Positions 16,154 through 25,011 are shown, numbered from the stretch's first letter. The stretch: 64,000 bases of DNA from Pseudomonas saxonica (GCF_007858365.1 NZ_VFIO01000015.1:1-64000), one strand, 5' to 3'. Notes: generated by a model from the letters alone, not told the origin. Program-made: numbers and translations.

Positions 16154-16358
16154 TGTTGATTTTGCAGAAGAGCGAATTGAGAAAGAGCTGGCCTCTGCCC
16201 TTGCTGCTCGCGTGATTTACAGCGGCGAAAGCGCTCTCGAATGCGAGTGTGGCGAGGAAATCTCCAAAGGTCGCCGCCTTGCAGTGCCCGGTGTTCGTGA
16301 TTGCATCACTTGTGCTGAGCAGGCAGCGTTGAAAATGCGAGGTGTGCGCCGTGGCTGA
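16143..16358 (+). CDS. TraR/DksA-type C4 zinc-finger protein
   Basis: 71 residues from GTG 16143, overlapping the upstream gene. It begins MADDVDFAEERIEKELASAL and has four cysteines in CECGEEI-x19-CITC, the TraR/DksA zinc-finger signature. Phage-borne copies are short and may bind the RNA polymerase secondary channel to modulate host transcription. Confidence 0.85.
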   Translation: MADDVDFAEERIEKELASALAARVIYSGESALECECGEEISKGRRLAVPGVRDCITCAEQAALKMRGVRRG

Positions 16359-16938
16359 GGTCGCACTAATTCGCACCGCACAAGGGCTAGTGCCAGCCAC
16401 GGAGGCAGACCGCGAATTGACTCAGAAGTGGAAGCTGGGCCAAGTCATCCACGGAAAATTCACCAAAATGCGTAATGCCAAGTTTCACGGCAAGTTTTTC
16501 TCAATGCTGGATCTGGCATGGGAATACTGGGAGCCAGTCGGCGGGCTTATTCCGCGGCAGGAGCTTCGCGGCATTCAGGGACTGGCCAAGTTCTTTGAAG
16601 CGCAGAGTGGAAAGCCCGGGCAGCTATCGGATGCAGTGGCGGCCTACATCTCAGGTCTTGAGTCTACTCGGGCTGAGCGTTTTCCTGCAGTCGATAAAAG
16701 CCGTGAAGCCTTTCGGGAGTGGGTAACGATCGAGGCGGGTCACTTTCACTTGGTGCACACACCTGAGGGGATTCGCAAAGAGGCCAAGTCGATCAGTTGG
16801 TCGAGCATGGATGACCTTGCATTTGAGCCACTGTATCGCGACGTGTTCAATGCTTGTTGGCGGCTGGTGTTGTCGGCGCACTTTGAAACGGAGCAAGACG
16901 CGTTGAGCGCTGCGGATCAGATAAGGAGTTACGCATGA
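16351..16938 (+). CDS. DUF1367 family phage protein
   Basis: 195 residues from GTG 16351, nine bases after GAGG; GTG 16342 is an alternative. LGQVIHGKFTKMRNAKFHGK and FFSMLDLAWEYW are typical of DUF1367, a conserved protein of lambdoid nin regions. SFHLVHTPEG-type central and C-terminal helices follow. Function unknown; placed with NinG in the post-replication block. Confidence 0.8.
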   Translation: MAEVALIRTAQGLVPATEADRELTQKWKLGQVIHGKFTKMRNAKFHGKFFSMLDLAWEYWEPVGGLIPRQELRGIQGLAKFFEAQSGKPGQLSDAVAAYISGLESTRAERFPAVDKSREAFREWVTIEAGHFHLVHTPEGIRKEAKSISWSSMDDLAFEPLYRDVFNACWRLVLSAHFETEQDALSAADQIRSYA

Positions 16939-17519
16939 GTCTCCCCGCCGTCAAACAGCCTCGTTCCAAGAACTGCAGCGTTCCACAGTGCAGGGCCTCA
17001 TTCGTCCCCCGGGAGAGCTTCCAGACATGGTGCTCGCCGGACTGCGCAGTCGTCATTGCTCGCGGCAAGCAGGAAAAAAAACGCAAGTCGCTGGCTCAGG
17101 TTGAGCGCCGCGAAATCAAGATCCGCAAGGAGAAGCTGAAGAGCAGGGCGGATCACATCAAAGACACTCAGATCGCGTTCAACGCTTGGGTCCGCGCCCG
17201 CGATGCTGAATTGCCGTGTGTTAGTTGTGGTCGGCACCATCAGGGCAAGTATGACGCTGGCCACTACCGCACGGTAGGGGGTAATCCGGCCTTGCGGTTT
17301 GAGCCGTTGAACTGTCACCGCCAATGCTCGCCGTGTAACAGCCAGCTTTCCGGGAATATCGTGAAATACAGAATTGAGCTGGTAAAGCGGATTGGAATAG
17401 AGAGGGTTGACTGGCTGGAAGGCCCACATGAACCCAAAAAGTACACAGTCGAACAATTAAAGGTGATGACTGCTGAGTACCGGGCAAAGACAAGAGAACT
17501 GAAGAGGGCGGCAGCATGA
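16935..17519 (+). CDS. ninG: NinG/Rap-like recombination protein
   Basis: 194 residues, starting in an ATGA overlap with AAGGAG upstream. An N-terminal zinc site (CSVPQCRASF...WCSPDC), a basic coiled coil (residues ~50-80) and the HNH-like C-terminal half (LPCVSCGRHHQGKYDAGHYR, NCHRQCSPCNSQLSGN) match NinG. In lambda the Rap/NinG nuclease cleaves recombination branch points. Confidence 0.93.
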   Translation: MSLPAVKQPRSKNCSVPQCRASFVPRESFQTWCSPDCAVVIARGKQEKKRKSLAQVERREIKIRKEKLKSRADHIKDTQIAFNAWVRARDAELPCVSCGRHHQGKYDAGHYRTVGGNPALRFEPLNCHRQCSPCNSQLSGNIVKYRIELVKRIGIERVDWLEGPHEPKKYTVEQLKVMTAEYRAKTRELKRAAA

Positions 17520-18097
17520 AGATCAACTCAGCGCGACAAGCTTGGCATGACTGCAATTACAACCCGGCTCCAGGACAAACCTCAGATGCTGCAGAGCTTG
17601 GAGTGATGGTTCAGGGGACTCGGCGTGGTCCGACTGCGGATCATGCGGTACATGGCGCCTTGGCCGGACAGATTCAGTCTGCGATAGCGCGCCTTCACTC
17701 TCAACTGCGTGCTTTCGGTAATGCCATGTACGCAGCTGAGCCGAATGATAATGATCGGGAGATGGCAGAAGAGGCTGTGTTTAACCTGGCGTGTTCGCGT
17801 GTCGAGCGGATGACATCCAGTAAAAGGGATCGGGCGGAGTACGTGGCGAAGGGAGTATTCCGTCGGTACCGCTACATGCACCAGGGCGGGCAGTCATCCA
17901 ATCCCGATCCACTGATTAAACCTGAGGTGTTTCGGACGTGGCTTAAGTCCGAGTATGGCGTGAACCTGATTTCGGATCGTTGGGGGCGTGATTGGGAGCC
18001 ATTTGTGCAGCTTTGTTTTGATGCGTGCTATGACATTGACGCTCAAGCGCTAAGCCCAATTGGTGGGGTAATTTATAAGATGAAAGAGGCAGCTTGA
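17516..18097 (+). CDS. late-regulator-position protein, function unknown
   Basis: 193 residues, ATGA overlap with ninG. NFNPAPGQ-like start (CNYNPAPGQTSDAAELGVMV), a helical middle (EEAVFNLACSRVERMTSSKR) and TWLKSEYGVNLISDRWGRDW. It is the last gene of the rightward early operon before a strong terminator, the usual place of antiterminator Q. I cannot identify a Q motif, so the role is inferred from position only. Confidence 0.55.
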   Translation: MKINSARQAWHDCNYNPAPGQTSDAAELGVMVQGTRRGPTADHAVHGALAGQIQSAIARLHSQLRAFGNAMYAAEPNDNDREMAEEAVFNLACSRVERMTSSKRDRAEYVAKGVFRRYRYMHQGGQSSNPDPLIKPEVFRTWLKSEYGVNLISDRWGRDWEPFVQLCFDACYDIDAQALSPIGGVIYKMKEAA

Positions 18098-18165
18098 CTT
18101 CCCGCCCGGCTAGCGGCAATATTCCCCCACAGTTAGTATTTTGCCTACGGCAACTTCCTTAAGAG

Positions 18166-18191
18166 AACCCGACCATTGTGTCGGGTTTTTT
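18166..18191 (+). terminator. strong intrinsic terminator closing the early operon
   Basis: AACCCGAC-CATTGT-GTCGGGTT stem followed by TTTT. It isolates the rightward early genes from the opposite-strand hicAB pair; late transcription would need to start beyond it or be antiterminated through it. Confidence 0.85.
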
Positions 18192-18274
18192 GTGGCTCAA
18201 AGATTTTGGCTGTACCCATAGCCTGCCTTGGGATTGAGGCTTGCTCTCAATCCCTACGCTCGCTTCTACTCTCG

Positions 18275-18997
18275 TTAAGCCAGTGCCAAACTTTCCACCT
18301 CTCGGCCTGTGACCGGGTCTTTCATCGAAGAACGAATGAAACGACCGGTCGCTGTGATCTGATCCAGAACTGCATCCACTGCCTGCATAGTATTGGGTTG
18401 GCGTGCATATCGTGTGCGCAGTAAGTAATCGAGAGAATAATCTTTTACGCTCGACAGCCCTTCTTTAGTCTTGCCAATGGGCATTTCTGTCACGCCTGCA
18501 GCGCGGTATGCATCCACCAGACGCTCAATATAGAAACCTGCTTGAGCCCCGCCATGTGGCATGTCGATCCAATCTGGATCGGCTGGGCTAACGCGGATCG
18601 AGGTCTCAAGGGCTTTGAGAGCTGCTTCCAATTGCTCCATTTTGGACGTGTGAAGGAAGTCTACGAGTCGATCCCCCTGAGCTTGGTGCACGCCGAGAGC
18701 ACGGCACAAGTCTGCCTTGCGCATGCCGCGTTTCATCATCTCGTTCCAGAGAGCGATTTTCGCCACAGTTACTGCAGGCAAGTGAATGACATGCTCGCCT
18801 TCTTGTGCCGGTGTTGCTTCAGGGATAGCACGACGCTGATCGACATATAGAGAAAGGGTGGTTTCAATTGCGTCCAGGGCTTCGCGAATTGCGTGCTCTT
18901 GGTCGTCGCCATAGCTATTCAGTTCTGGCAGATCGCGACAGAAGATAGCTAGACCGGGAGCGGCGTCTTTTTCAAAGCGGATAGCGTAGTCGTACAT
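18275..18997 (-). CDS. hicB: HicB-type antitoxin with long C-terminal extension
   Basis: 240 residues from ATG 18997 (AAGGAG). Residues 1-~65 are a HicB partial RNase-H fold (YDYAIRFEKDAAPGLAIFCR, NSYGDDQEHAIREALDAIE); ~75-130 are a helix-turn-helix (KIALWNEMMKRGMRKADLCR, ALGVHQAQGDRLVDFLH). Typical HicB proteins end near here (about 130-140 residues); this one continues for ~100 more (DYSLDYLLRTRYARQPNTMQ, VTGREVESLALA) with no family I recognise. It neutralises and represses HicA. Confidence 0.8.
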   Translation of the reverse strand: MYDYAIRFEKDAAPGLAIFCRDLPELNSYGDDQEHAIREALDAIETTLSLYVDQRRAIPEATPAQEGEHVIHLPAVTVAKIALWNEMMKRGMRKADLCRALGVHQAQGDRLVDFLHTSKMEQLEAALKALETSIRVSPADPDWIDMPHGGAQAGFYIERLVDAYRAAGVTEMPIGKTKEGLSSVKDYSLDYLLRTRYARQPNTMQAVDAVLDQITATGRFIRSSMKDPVTGREVESLALA

Positions 18998-19048
18998 GGT
19001 CACTCCTTTTTTGAGGTGATGAATTCAGCTCAGATTCAGAAGGGGCTC

Positions 19049-19228
19049 TCAGAGCCCCAGTTGTTTAATGATCGCCTTGCGGGTCGGTTCTGGTATTTCT
19101 TTACTGCCGTGATCCGCAAAGGTGCTCCTGTTACCGTTTGGGGCGGTGACTTTGAAGTGGCTTCCCTTGCCTGCTTCGAAGATCACCCCTTGGGCCTTCA
19201 ACCATCGTCTGAACTCGCTGAACTTCAT
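19049..19228 (-). CDS. hicA: HicA mRNA-interferase toxin
   Basis: 59 residues from ATG 19228 (GAGG seven bases upstream). It has the double-stranded-RNA-binding fold of HicA with the catalytic His in GKGSHFKVTAPNG and the C-terminal KEIPEPTRKAIIKQLGL. It cleaves mRNA when unopposed. Upstream of hicB in one operon, the standard order. Probably stabilises the prophage or acts in abortive infection. Confidence 0.92.
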   Translation of the reverse strand: MKFSEFRRWLKAQGVIFEAGKGSHFKVTAPNGNRSTFADHGSKEIPEPTRKAIIKQLGL

Positions 19229-19260
19229 CACCTCGCCTCATTGTTGGATGAGTCCATTTT

Positions 19261-19297
19261 ACAACACTTCTGTTTTAATACAACACTTATGTGTTGT
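19261..19297 (-). promoter_or_regulatory. hicAB operator/promoter region
   Basis: ACAACAC-TTAT-GTGTTGT (19280-19297) is a perfect palindrome, and ACAACACTT also occurs directly repeated at 19261-19269. Located 33-69 bp upstream of hicA. Expected binding site for the HicB helix-turn-helix, giving autoregulation. Confidence 0.65.
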
Positions 19298-19326
19298 TTT
19301 GGTCATGCCATAGTGGAGTCGAGCGC

Positions 19327-19653
19327 ATGGAGTACCTACAGCGCCTGCTCGACAAGCTCGACTGGGCAATTGCTGGCTTTCTCGGAGCTGTGGCTGCCGG
19401 CTGGTGGCACCGAGACGATTTAATCAACCGCAAGGCTTGGGCGGTATTCATCTTTTCGGGTGCGGTCTGTGCTCATTACCTGACGGGCCTTGTCAGTGCG
19501 TACTTCGGTATCGATGAGCCCCGCAGCGTGGCCGGTGTCGGTTTCCTCCTAGGCACCTTCGGCGGATCGCTGATTGCCGCGATTACCCGAGCTATCAAAG
19601 CCGCTGACCTGTGGGCGCTCATCCGCCAACGGTTTGGGGGAGGTAGTCCATGA
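19327..19653 (+). CDS. putative holin, first of two membrane proteins
   Basis: 108 residues, about three membrane segments: AIAGFLGAVAAGWW, WAVFIFSGAVCAHYLTGLVS, VAGVGFLLGTFGGSLIAAIT, with a charged C-terminus. Small multi-span proteins between the early terminator and the terminase genes are holins in many Pseudomonas phages. It would set lysis timing by opening the inner membrane for the distant endolysin (47464). Confidence 0.7.
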   Translation: MEYLQRLLDKLDWAIAGFLGAVAAGWWHRDDLINRKAWAVFIFSGAVCAHYLTGLVSAYFGIDEPRSVAGVGFLLGTFGGSLIAAITRAIKAADLWALIRQRFGGGSP

Positions 19654-19994
19654 TTCTCGAATACATCAATGCCTACTCAGCTGGCGTCATTGCGTTGTGG
19701 GCGACTTGGTGCATCTTAAGCGGGAAGGTTCGTGACGGAGTGCTGGGCAAGATTATCTATGCGGTGATTGCCTTGAGCGGCTACGCGATTTTGGCTCGCA
19801 GTGAGCGGATGTTCTTCTCACCCACGATTGCCGGGACCACGCTCTATGTCTCGCTTGCGATGGCCGGTGTCCGGCATTGGTTTATGGTTACGTACTGGCC
19901 GCAGACCAAGGTATGGCTATGTCGCATGTTGAACTGCGAACACTGCCTGCGCTGTGACATCCGAAAGCACCAAGTGGAGCGCACGAAGACCTAA
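19650..19994 (+). CDS. putative holin/antiholin partner membrane protein
   Basis: 114 residues, ATGA overlap with the first holin and a strong GGGGGAGG. About three membrane segments (AGVIALWATWCILSG, IIYAVIALSGYAILA, TTLYVSLAMAGVRHW), then a Cys-rich tail (CRMLNCEHCLRCDIRK). Overlap implies coupled expression; may be a second holin or antiholin. Confidence 0.65.
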   Translation: MILEYINAYSAGVIALWATWCILSGKVRDGVLGKIIYAVIALSGYAILARSERMFFSPTIAGTTLYVSLAMAGVRHWFMVTYWPQTKVWLCRMLNCEHCLRCDIRKHQVERTKT

Positions 19995-20060
19995 CCGCAG
20001 CTCGCGCCACGGCTTATAAGGGGGGTTAGAAAAGCGCGTAGCTGAAGACTGCTCCAGGGT

Positions 20061-20174
20061 TTAGTTGTCGCTGACTTGTACGGGCACGGCCACGTGCAAA
20101 CCCTCATTCTGGTGAATTGAGTTTGGTAGCAGTACTAGGGTGATGAAGATTATTGCTCGGATGGACTTATGCAT
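20061..20174 (-). CDS. very small exported or membrane peptide
   Basis: 37 residues from ATG 20174 with AGGAG seven to eight bases upstream, ending at TAA 20061. The N-terminal half (MHKSIRAIIFITLVLLPNSI) is a signal-like hydrophobic segment; the remainder is short and polar. Opposite strand to the holins. Could be a small membrane effector. RBS and hydrophobic profile are the only support. Confidence 0.4.
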   Translation of the reverse strand: MHKSIRAIIFITLVLLPNSIHQNEGLHVAVPVQVSDN

Positions 20175-20212
20175 TGGTAGCTCCTGAAGAATTTGCTCTT
20201 CAGGAATTTCTA

Positions 20213-20349
20213 CTAAACCTCGATCTCACGCATCTGTACCCGATGTAGATCCTCAAACCCCGCGTATTCAAAGGGCTCCAGCGCGATACAAATCTTGCCT
20301 ATAAATTCTTCCCGGGTAGGTGTGCCGCGGGTGAGTGCGGCACGGGTGA
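20213..20349 (-). other. protein-like open frame without a canonical start
   Basis: Just downstream of the 66-residue gene, a frame ending at TAG 20213-20215 reads TREEFIGKICIALEPFEYAG and FEDLHRVQMREIEV, which looks coding. No ATG, GTG or TTG lies in frame after the upstream gene. It may be a truncated gene, or the 3' part of a neighbour separated by a frameshift. Confidence 0.3.
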
Positions 20350-20550
20350 CTACTTCGCTTTCAATGCTTCTTGGATTAGGTCTGCATAGTTAGAGAGGCT
20401 TTTCATCTCAGACTCAAGATTAACTGAAGAGCCTGACGCCGCTAGAGCGGTGATTACTTCAAGTGCAGCTGCAACGGCATAGGTGCGTCTTTCTGTTTCA
20501 CCATGGCCGTACATTGTGCTTGCGTTGAGTACCTGCTCACCAATAGTCAT
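20350..20550 (-). CDS. small phage protein, function unknown
   Basis: 66 residues with RBS AAGGAT. Helical: TYAVAAALEVITALAASGSS and MKSLSNYADLIQEALKAK. Divergent from the terminase operon. The general style resembles the minus-strand gene at 37263-37511; both may be small regulatory or moron proteins. Confidence 0.55.
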   Translation of the reverse strand: MTIGEQVLNASTMYGHGETERRTYAVAAALEVITALAASGSSVNLESEMKSLSNYADLIQEALKAK

Positions 20551-20688
20551 ATGTCATCCTTAGGATTAGTTGAGCTTCATAGATAGCGGCAACCTGCCAC
20601 TATTTCAAGCCGAACGATTCATTGAATGACGTTCGTATGCATTGAATGAATAGTTCTGCGAAAACCAACCCCATGAATGAGGCTAAAC

Positions 20689-21270
20689 ATGGCCCTATGT
20701 GGCGCATCCAAGCGCGGCAACGGGGAACCATGTAAGCGTCACGCAATACCAGGTTCCTCTCGCTGCAAGCTACATGGCGGCAAGAGTTCAGGCCCCAAAG
20801 AACAAAGGGGCAATAAGAACGCCGCCAAGCCTGGCTCAATCTACAGCCAGTTCCTTACCGACGACGAAAACGACTTGCTCGCCAGTATTCAGCTTGGCCG
20901 GGTTGACGATGAGTTGCGTCTGACGCGAATTCGTTTGATGCGTGCCCTAGCTAGGGAGAATGAGTTCGGCAACACCCTTGAGGTGGACTCGGAGAAAGAA
21001 GAGCCGATTCAGATCAATGGAAAAGAGACGGCTCTGACGTCAATCACCACAACAAGCAAGGTTCGGGACTACTCAGCCCTCATTGACCGACTGACCGCCA
21101 GAGTCGAAAGCCTGGAGCGCACTAATGAAGACCTTGAGACCCGGCGCCTCACCAACGAGAAACTGCGCCGCGAACTGGAAGACCCGAACAAGGGCTTGCC
21201 GGAACCCAAGCAAGTCATCATCGGGGTAGAAGATGCAAGCGACCCTGAAGCTGAACAAGCCGCAGTTTGA
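20689..21270 (+). CDS. terminase small subunit
   Basis: 193 residues from ATG 20689 (GAGG upstream). The start CGASKRGNGEPCKRHAIPGS and CKLHGGKSSGPKEQRGNKNA is the zinc-knuckle-like beginning seen in several phage small terminases. Helical middle and coiled-coil C-terminus (LIDRLTARVESLERTNEDLE) for oligomerisation. It recognises the packaging site and overlaps terL by 38 bp. Confidence 0.8.
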   Translation: MALCGASKRGNGEPCKRHAIPGSSRCKLHGGKSSGPKEQRGNKNAAKPGSIYSQFLTDDENDLLASIQLGRVDDELRLTRIRLMRALARENEFGNTLEVDSEKEEPIQINGKETALTSITTTSKVRDYSALIDRLTARVESLERTNEDLETRRLTNEKLRRELEDPNKGLPEPKQVIIGVEDASDPEAEQAAV

Positions 21271-22516
21271 GTTCATCAAGCACCCGCAGAAGTTCTCTGC
21301 TTTCGTGGGTGGATACCGAAGCGGCAAAACGTTTGTAGGCTGCGTTCGGCTGTGTATCAACGCACTGGAGAACCCAGGTATTCCCCAAGGCTACTTTGCC
21401 CCGACCTATCCGCAGATAGCCGATATTTTCTACGACACCATGCCGGTGGTTGCCGAGGCGTTCGGATTGTTGGCGGATATTGTGGCCAGTAAAAAGCGGG
21501 TCTACCTGCGTGACAACCTCGGGCGCTGCCTGTCGACCATCGTCTGCAAGAGCATGGAGCACCCGCACCGGATTGTCGGTTTCAACATCGCCCATGCGTT
21601 GGTCGACGAAATCGACTGTATGCCGATCAAGAAGGCCGACAGCGCGTGGAAGAAGATCATTGCGCGGATGTCCACGGTCTGGCCGACACGCGAGCAGAAC
21701 ACTATTGACGTGACCACGACGCCCGAGGGCTTCAACTGGGTCTATCGCAAATTTGTCAAAGAGCTGGCGGCCAATCCGGCCCAGCGCCCGTTGTATGGGA
21801 TCGTGCATGCCAGCACCCGAGACAACACCAAGAACCTGCCCAAGGACTACATACCGTCCTTGCGCGAGTCGTATCCGGCGAACTTGGTCGACGCTTATAT
21901 CGACGGTCTGTTCGTCAACCTGACATCAGGCAACGTCTACCCCAACTTCAGCCGACACCTCAGCCATACAAGCGAGACCATTCGCCTGGGGGAAGCGCTG
22001 CATATTGGAATGGACTTCAACATCAACCGGATGGCTGCGGCTGTATTTGTTATTCGCGACGGTGAGCCGCTGTTGCTGGATGAGCTAACCAACCTGTTTG
22101 ATACGCCGGCCATGATCGAAGCGTTGAAAAAACGCTACGAAGGCAAGCATGTCATTACGGTTTATCCCGATGCCAGCGGCAAGAACCGCAAGAGCGTGAA
22201 CGGCAGCGAGTCCGACCACAGTTTGCTCAAGAAAGCCGGTTTTACGGTGCGGGCAAACCCTGCCAATCCGCTGGTGCGTGACCGTGTGTTGGCTGTCAAC
22301 GCCATGCTTCTGAATGGTGATGGCCTGCGCCGCTGCAAAGTGAATACCGACAAATGCCCAGTCACCACTCAGGTGCTGGAGCAGCAGGCGTACACGGAGC
22401 AGGGCGAACCCAACAAAGACGGTACAGAAGACCCGGCAGACGCCTTCGGTTACTTCATTGTCCACCGATATCCAATAGTTAAACGCACCGCCACAACTGC
22501 CCCTCTGAGAATGTGA
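21233..22516 (+). CDS. terL: terminase large subunit
   Basis: 427 residues. Walker A GGYRSGKTFVG (residues ~26-36), Walker B-like HALVDEIDCM and the RNase-H-fold nuclease with LHIGMDFNINRMAA, TVYPDASG and EDPADAFGYFI acidic residues. ATPase and nuclease of DNA packaging, docking on the portal. Length and motif order are normal. Packaging mode (headful or cos) cannot be read from the sequence. Confidence 0.95.
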   Translation: MQATLKLNKPQFEFIKHPQKFSAFVGGYRSGKTFVGCVRLCINALENPGIPQGYFAPTYPQIADIFYDTMPVVAEAFGLLADIVASKKRVYLRDNLGRCLSTIVCKSMEHPHRIVGFNIAHALVDEIDCMPIKKADSAWKKIIARMSTVWPTREQNTIDVTTTPEGFNWVYRKFVKELAANPAQRPLYGIVHASTRDNTKNLPKDYIPSLRESYPANLVDAYIDGLFVNLTSGNVYPNFSRHLSHTSETIRLGEALHIGMDFNINRMAAAVFVIRDGEPLLLDELTNLFDTPAMIEALKKRYEGKHVITVYPDASGKNRKSVNGSESDHSLLKKAGFTVRANPANPLVRDRVLAVNAMLLNGDGLRRCKVNTDKCPVTTQVLEQQAYTEQGEPNKDGTEDPADAFGYFIVHRYPIVKRTATTAPLRM

Positions 22517-22518
22517 CC

Positions 22519-23895
22519 ATGAGTGATGACCCAAGCAAAACGCTCCCGGCCGTGGATGCCATGCGCCAGGACTGGGCCATTGTCGATGCGCTGATGGGCG
22601 GCACCAAGGCAATGCGCGAGGCCGGACAGGTTTACTTGCCCAAGTGGCCGAAGGAAGACGACGATTCATACAAGGCTCGCATCACTTCATCGACGTTGCT
22701 CCCGGCCTACAGCGAGACGGTGCACAACATGACGGGGCGGGTGTTTGCCGAGCCGATTGTGCTCGGTGATGACGTGCCTGAACTGACTCAAGGCTTCGCG
22801 CAGAACTTCGACCGCCAGGGCAATAACCTTCAGGTGTGGTCGCAGTCAGCGTTTGTGACCGGCTTGTCCCATGGTCTTTGCCATGTATTCGTCGACTACC
22901 CGAAGGCTGAGGGTTTACGCACGGCTGCTGATGAGAAGGCCGCCGGTGTACGCCCTTATGCAATCCTGATTCAGCCCGAGCAGGTGCTGGGCTGGCGAGC
23001 TGCCTCAACGGGCGGTGAGCAAGCGTTGACCCAATTCCGTTATATGGAGTGCATCGAGGAAGACGACGGTGCTTTTGGCTGCAAGAAGGTCATGCAGATC
23101 CGTGTGCTTGAGCCGGGCGCCTGGCGCACTTATCGCGAGGTCGAGGGTGTGAACGGCAAAAAGACCTGGCAGCCCCACGACGAAGGGCGGACCAGCCTCG
23201 ACGTGATCCCGTTGGCCACGTTCTATACCAAGCGCACCGGTTTTATGACGGCAACACCGCCTTTGCTTGAACTGGCATATATGAACGTCAAGCATTGGCA
23301 GTCGCAGAGCGATCAGGACAACATCCTGCATGTTGCGCGGGTGCCGATGCTGATGATTAGCGGCATTGATGACGACACCTTTGAGCTGAAGGTCGGTACC
23401 AGTTCGGCGACCAAGCTGCCCAAGGACGGCAACATGAAGTGGGTCGAGCATTCCGGCAAGGCCATCGAGGCCGGGCGCACGGCGTTGCACGACCTCGTGG
23501 ATGATATGCGTCTGTCCGGAGCCAAGCTGCTGCAAAAGGACAAGCAAGTCACCAAGACTGCCACGCAGGCCGAGGACGAAGCAGCTCAGGAAATGAGCCC
23601 GCTGCAAACCATGGCCGAGCGCTTCGAGGACTTTATCGATCAGGTGCTGCAGTACTTCGCCCTGTGGACCAAGCAGCCAGAAGGCGGGCACGTTCAGGTC
23701 AATGGCAACTTCGATATCGACTTCGCCCCGGAAACCAAGCTGCCGCTGCTGGTGAGCATGGCCAGCCAGGGGCGCCTGTCCGATGAAACCCTGTTCAGGG
23801 AAATCCAGCGCCGCGGCGTGATCTCGGATGACCTGGATTGGGACACCGAAAAGCAGAAGATCGCAGATCAAGGTCCAAGCCTCGGAGTGCTCTAG
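22519..23895 (+). CDS. portal protein (DUF4055 type)
   Basis: 458 residues from ATG 22519. It contains TSSTLLPAYSETVHNMTGRV near the N-terminus, ILIQPEQVLGWR, and the long helical stem region RTALHDLVDDMRLSGAKLLQ, characteristic of DUF4055 portals. It forms the dodecameric vertex for DNA entry and tail attachment. Two bases separate it from the terminase stop and it abuts the next gene. Confidence 0.9.
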   Translation: MSDDPSKTLPAVDAMRQDWAIVDALMGGTKAMREAGQVYLPKWPKEDDDSYKARITSSTLLPAYSETVHNMTGRVFAEPIVLGDDVPELTQGFAQNFDRQGNNLQVWSQSAFVTGLSHGLCHVFVDYPKAEGLRTAADEKAAGVRPYAILIQPEQVLGWRAASTGGEQALTQFRYMECIEEDDGAFGCKKVMQIRVLEPGAWRTYREVEGVNGKKTWQPHDEGRTSLDVIPLATFYTKRTGFMTATPPLLELAYMNVKHWQSQSDQDNILHVARVPMLMISGIDDDTFELKVGTSSATKLPKDGNMKWVEHSGKAIEAGRTALHDLVDDMRLSGAKLLQKDKQVTKTATQAEDEAAQEMSPLQTMAERFEDFIDQVLQYFALWTKQPEGGHVQVNGNFDIDFAPETKLPLLVSMASQGRLSDETLFREIQRRGVISDDLDWDTEKQKIADQGPSLGVL

Positions 23896-25011
23896 ATGGC
23901 TACGGTTAACTCGCTGCTGGAGAATGAGCATGTTGCCCATGCGGTATCACTGGAGCAGTACAAGCTCGGTGTGGTACGGCGGATCATTGCCCAGCTCAAC
24001 CGGTCGGATGCAAGCCTTGCCGCTGCGCTGACGGAAGCGCTGGAGCGAATGCCCGCCGAGTCGTTCACGGTTGAGCGTTTGGAGTTGCTGTTGGACGAGG
24101 TTCGTTCGATCAATGCCCAGGCTTATGCGCAGGTATCCAAGGCGTTGCAGGCTGACTTGAATGAACTGGCAGGCTACGAGGCGAGCTGGCAGCAGACGCT
24201 GCTTGAAAAACTGGTCCCTCAGCCTGTGCAAGTGCGTTTCCCCGTTGTCAGTATCAGCGGCGAGCAGGCGTATGCGGCGGCTATGTCCCGGCCGTTTCAG
24301 GGGCGCTTGCTGCGTGACTGGTCGAAAAGCATTGAAGCCGATCGGATGGTCAAAGTCCGCAATGCTGTGCGCACCGGTTACCTTGAAGGCAAGACCACAG
24401 ACCAGATCGTGCGCAGTATTCGCGGTACCCGGGCAACGGGGTATGCCGATGGTTTTCTGGAGCGCCCCCGCAAAGACCTGGCCGCAGTCATCCGCACGGC
24501 AGTCAGCCATACGGCGGCCACGGCCCGGCAAGAATTCAGCAAGGCCAACGCAGAAATTTTGAAGGCCGAGCGCTGGATTAGCACACTGGATGACGGCACC
24601 TCGGCGCCATGCCGTATCCGTGACCAGTTGCAGTTCGAAGTGCTTACGCACAAGCCAATCAAGCACCATATTCCATGGTTGCAAGGGCCGGGGAGGCTGC
24701 ACTTCAACTGCCGGAGTACCTCAAGCCCGGTCACCAAGTCATGGCGTGAGCTCGGCATTCCCATTGACGAGATGACACCGGGGCAGCGGGCAAGCATGGA
24801 TGGCACCGTGTCGGCCGAGTTGAACTACAGCGCCTGGCTCGACAATCAGCCGGATGAGCGCAAAGCCCATGTGCTTGGGCGGGAACGCTACAAGCTTTAT
24901 AAGGCCGGCAAGCTTGCCTTGGAGGACTTTTACTCGCCCTCAGGGGAGTGGCTGACACTTGATCAGATCAAGGCGCGGGACGCGCAGGCATTCGCTAAGA
25001 TGGCGGCATGA
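23896..25011 (+). CDS. SPP1 gp7-like minor head protein
   Basis: 371 residues, begins immediately after the portal stop with GGAG upstream. The C-terminal half carries the gp7/Mu F-type motif: RTAVSHTAATARQEFSKANA, WISTLDDGTSAPCR and GPGRLHFNCRSTSSPVT. It acts in head morphogenesis with the portal. N-terminal ~170 residues are helical. Confidence 0.9.
   Translation: MATVNSLLENEHVAHAVSLEQYKLGVVRRIIAQLNRSDASLAAALTEALERMPAESFTVERLELLLDEVRSINAQAYAQVSKALQADLNELAGYEASWQQTLLEKLVPQPVQVRFPVVSISGEQAYAAAMSRPFQGRLLRDWSKSIEADRMVKVRNAVRTGYLEGKTTDQIVRSIRGTRATGYADGFLERPRKDLAAVIRTAVSHTAATARQEFSKANAEILKAERWISTLDDGTSAPCRIRDQLQFEVLTHKPIKHHIPWLQGPGRLHFNCRSTSSPVTKSWRELGIPIDEMTPGQRASMDGTVSAELNYSAWLDNQPDERKAHVLGRERYKLYKAGKLALEDFYSPSGEWLTLDQIKARDAQAFAKMAA

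Noticed and set aside
16142-16400. Minus-strand frame 16104-16400
   Set aside because: Antisense to the coupled zinc-finger and DUF1367 genes, without RBS.
23005-23940. 311-codon minus-strand frame across the portal gene
   Set aside because: Antisense shadow of a high-GC gene; no RBS, no family features, and the plus-strand portal is certain.
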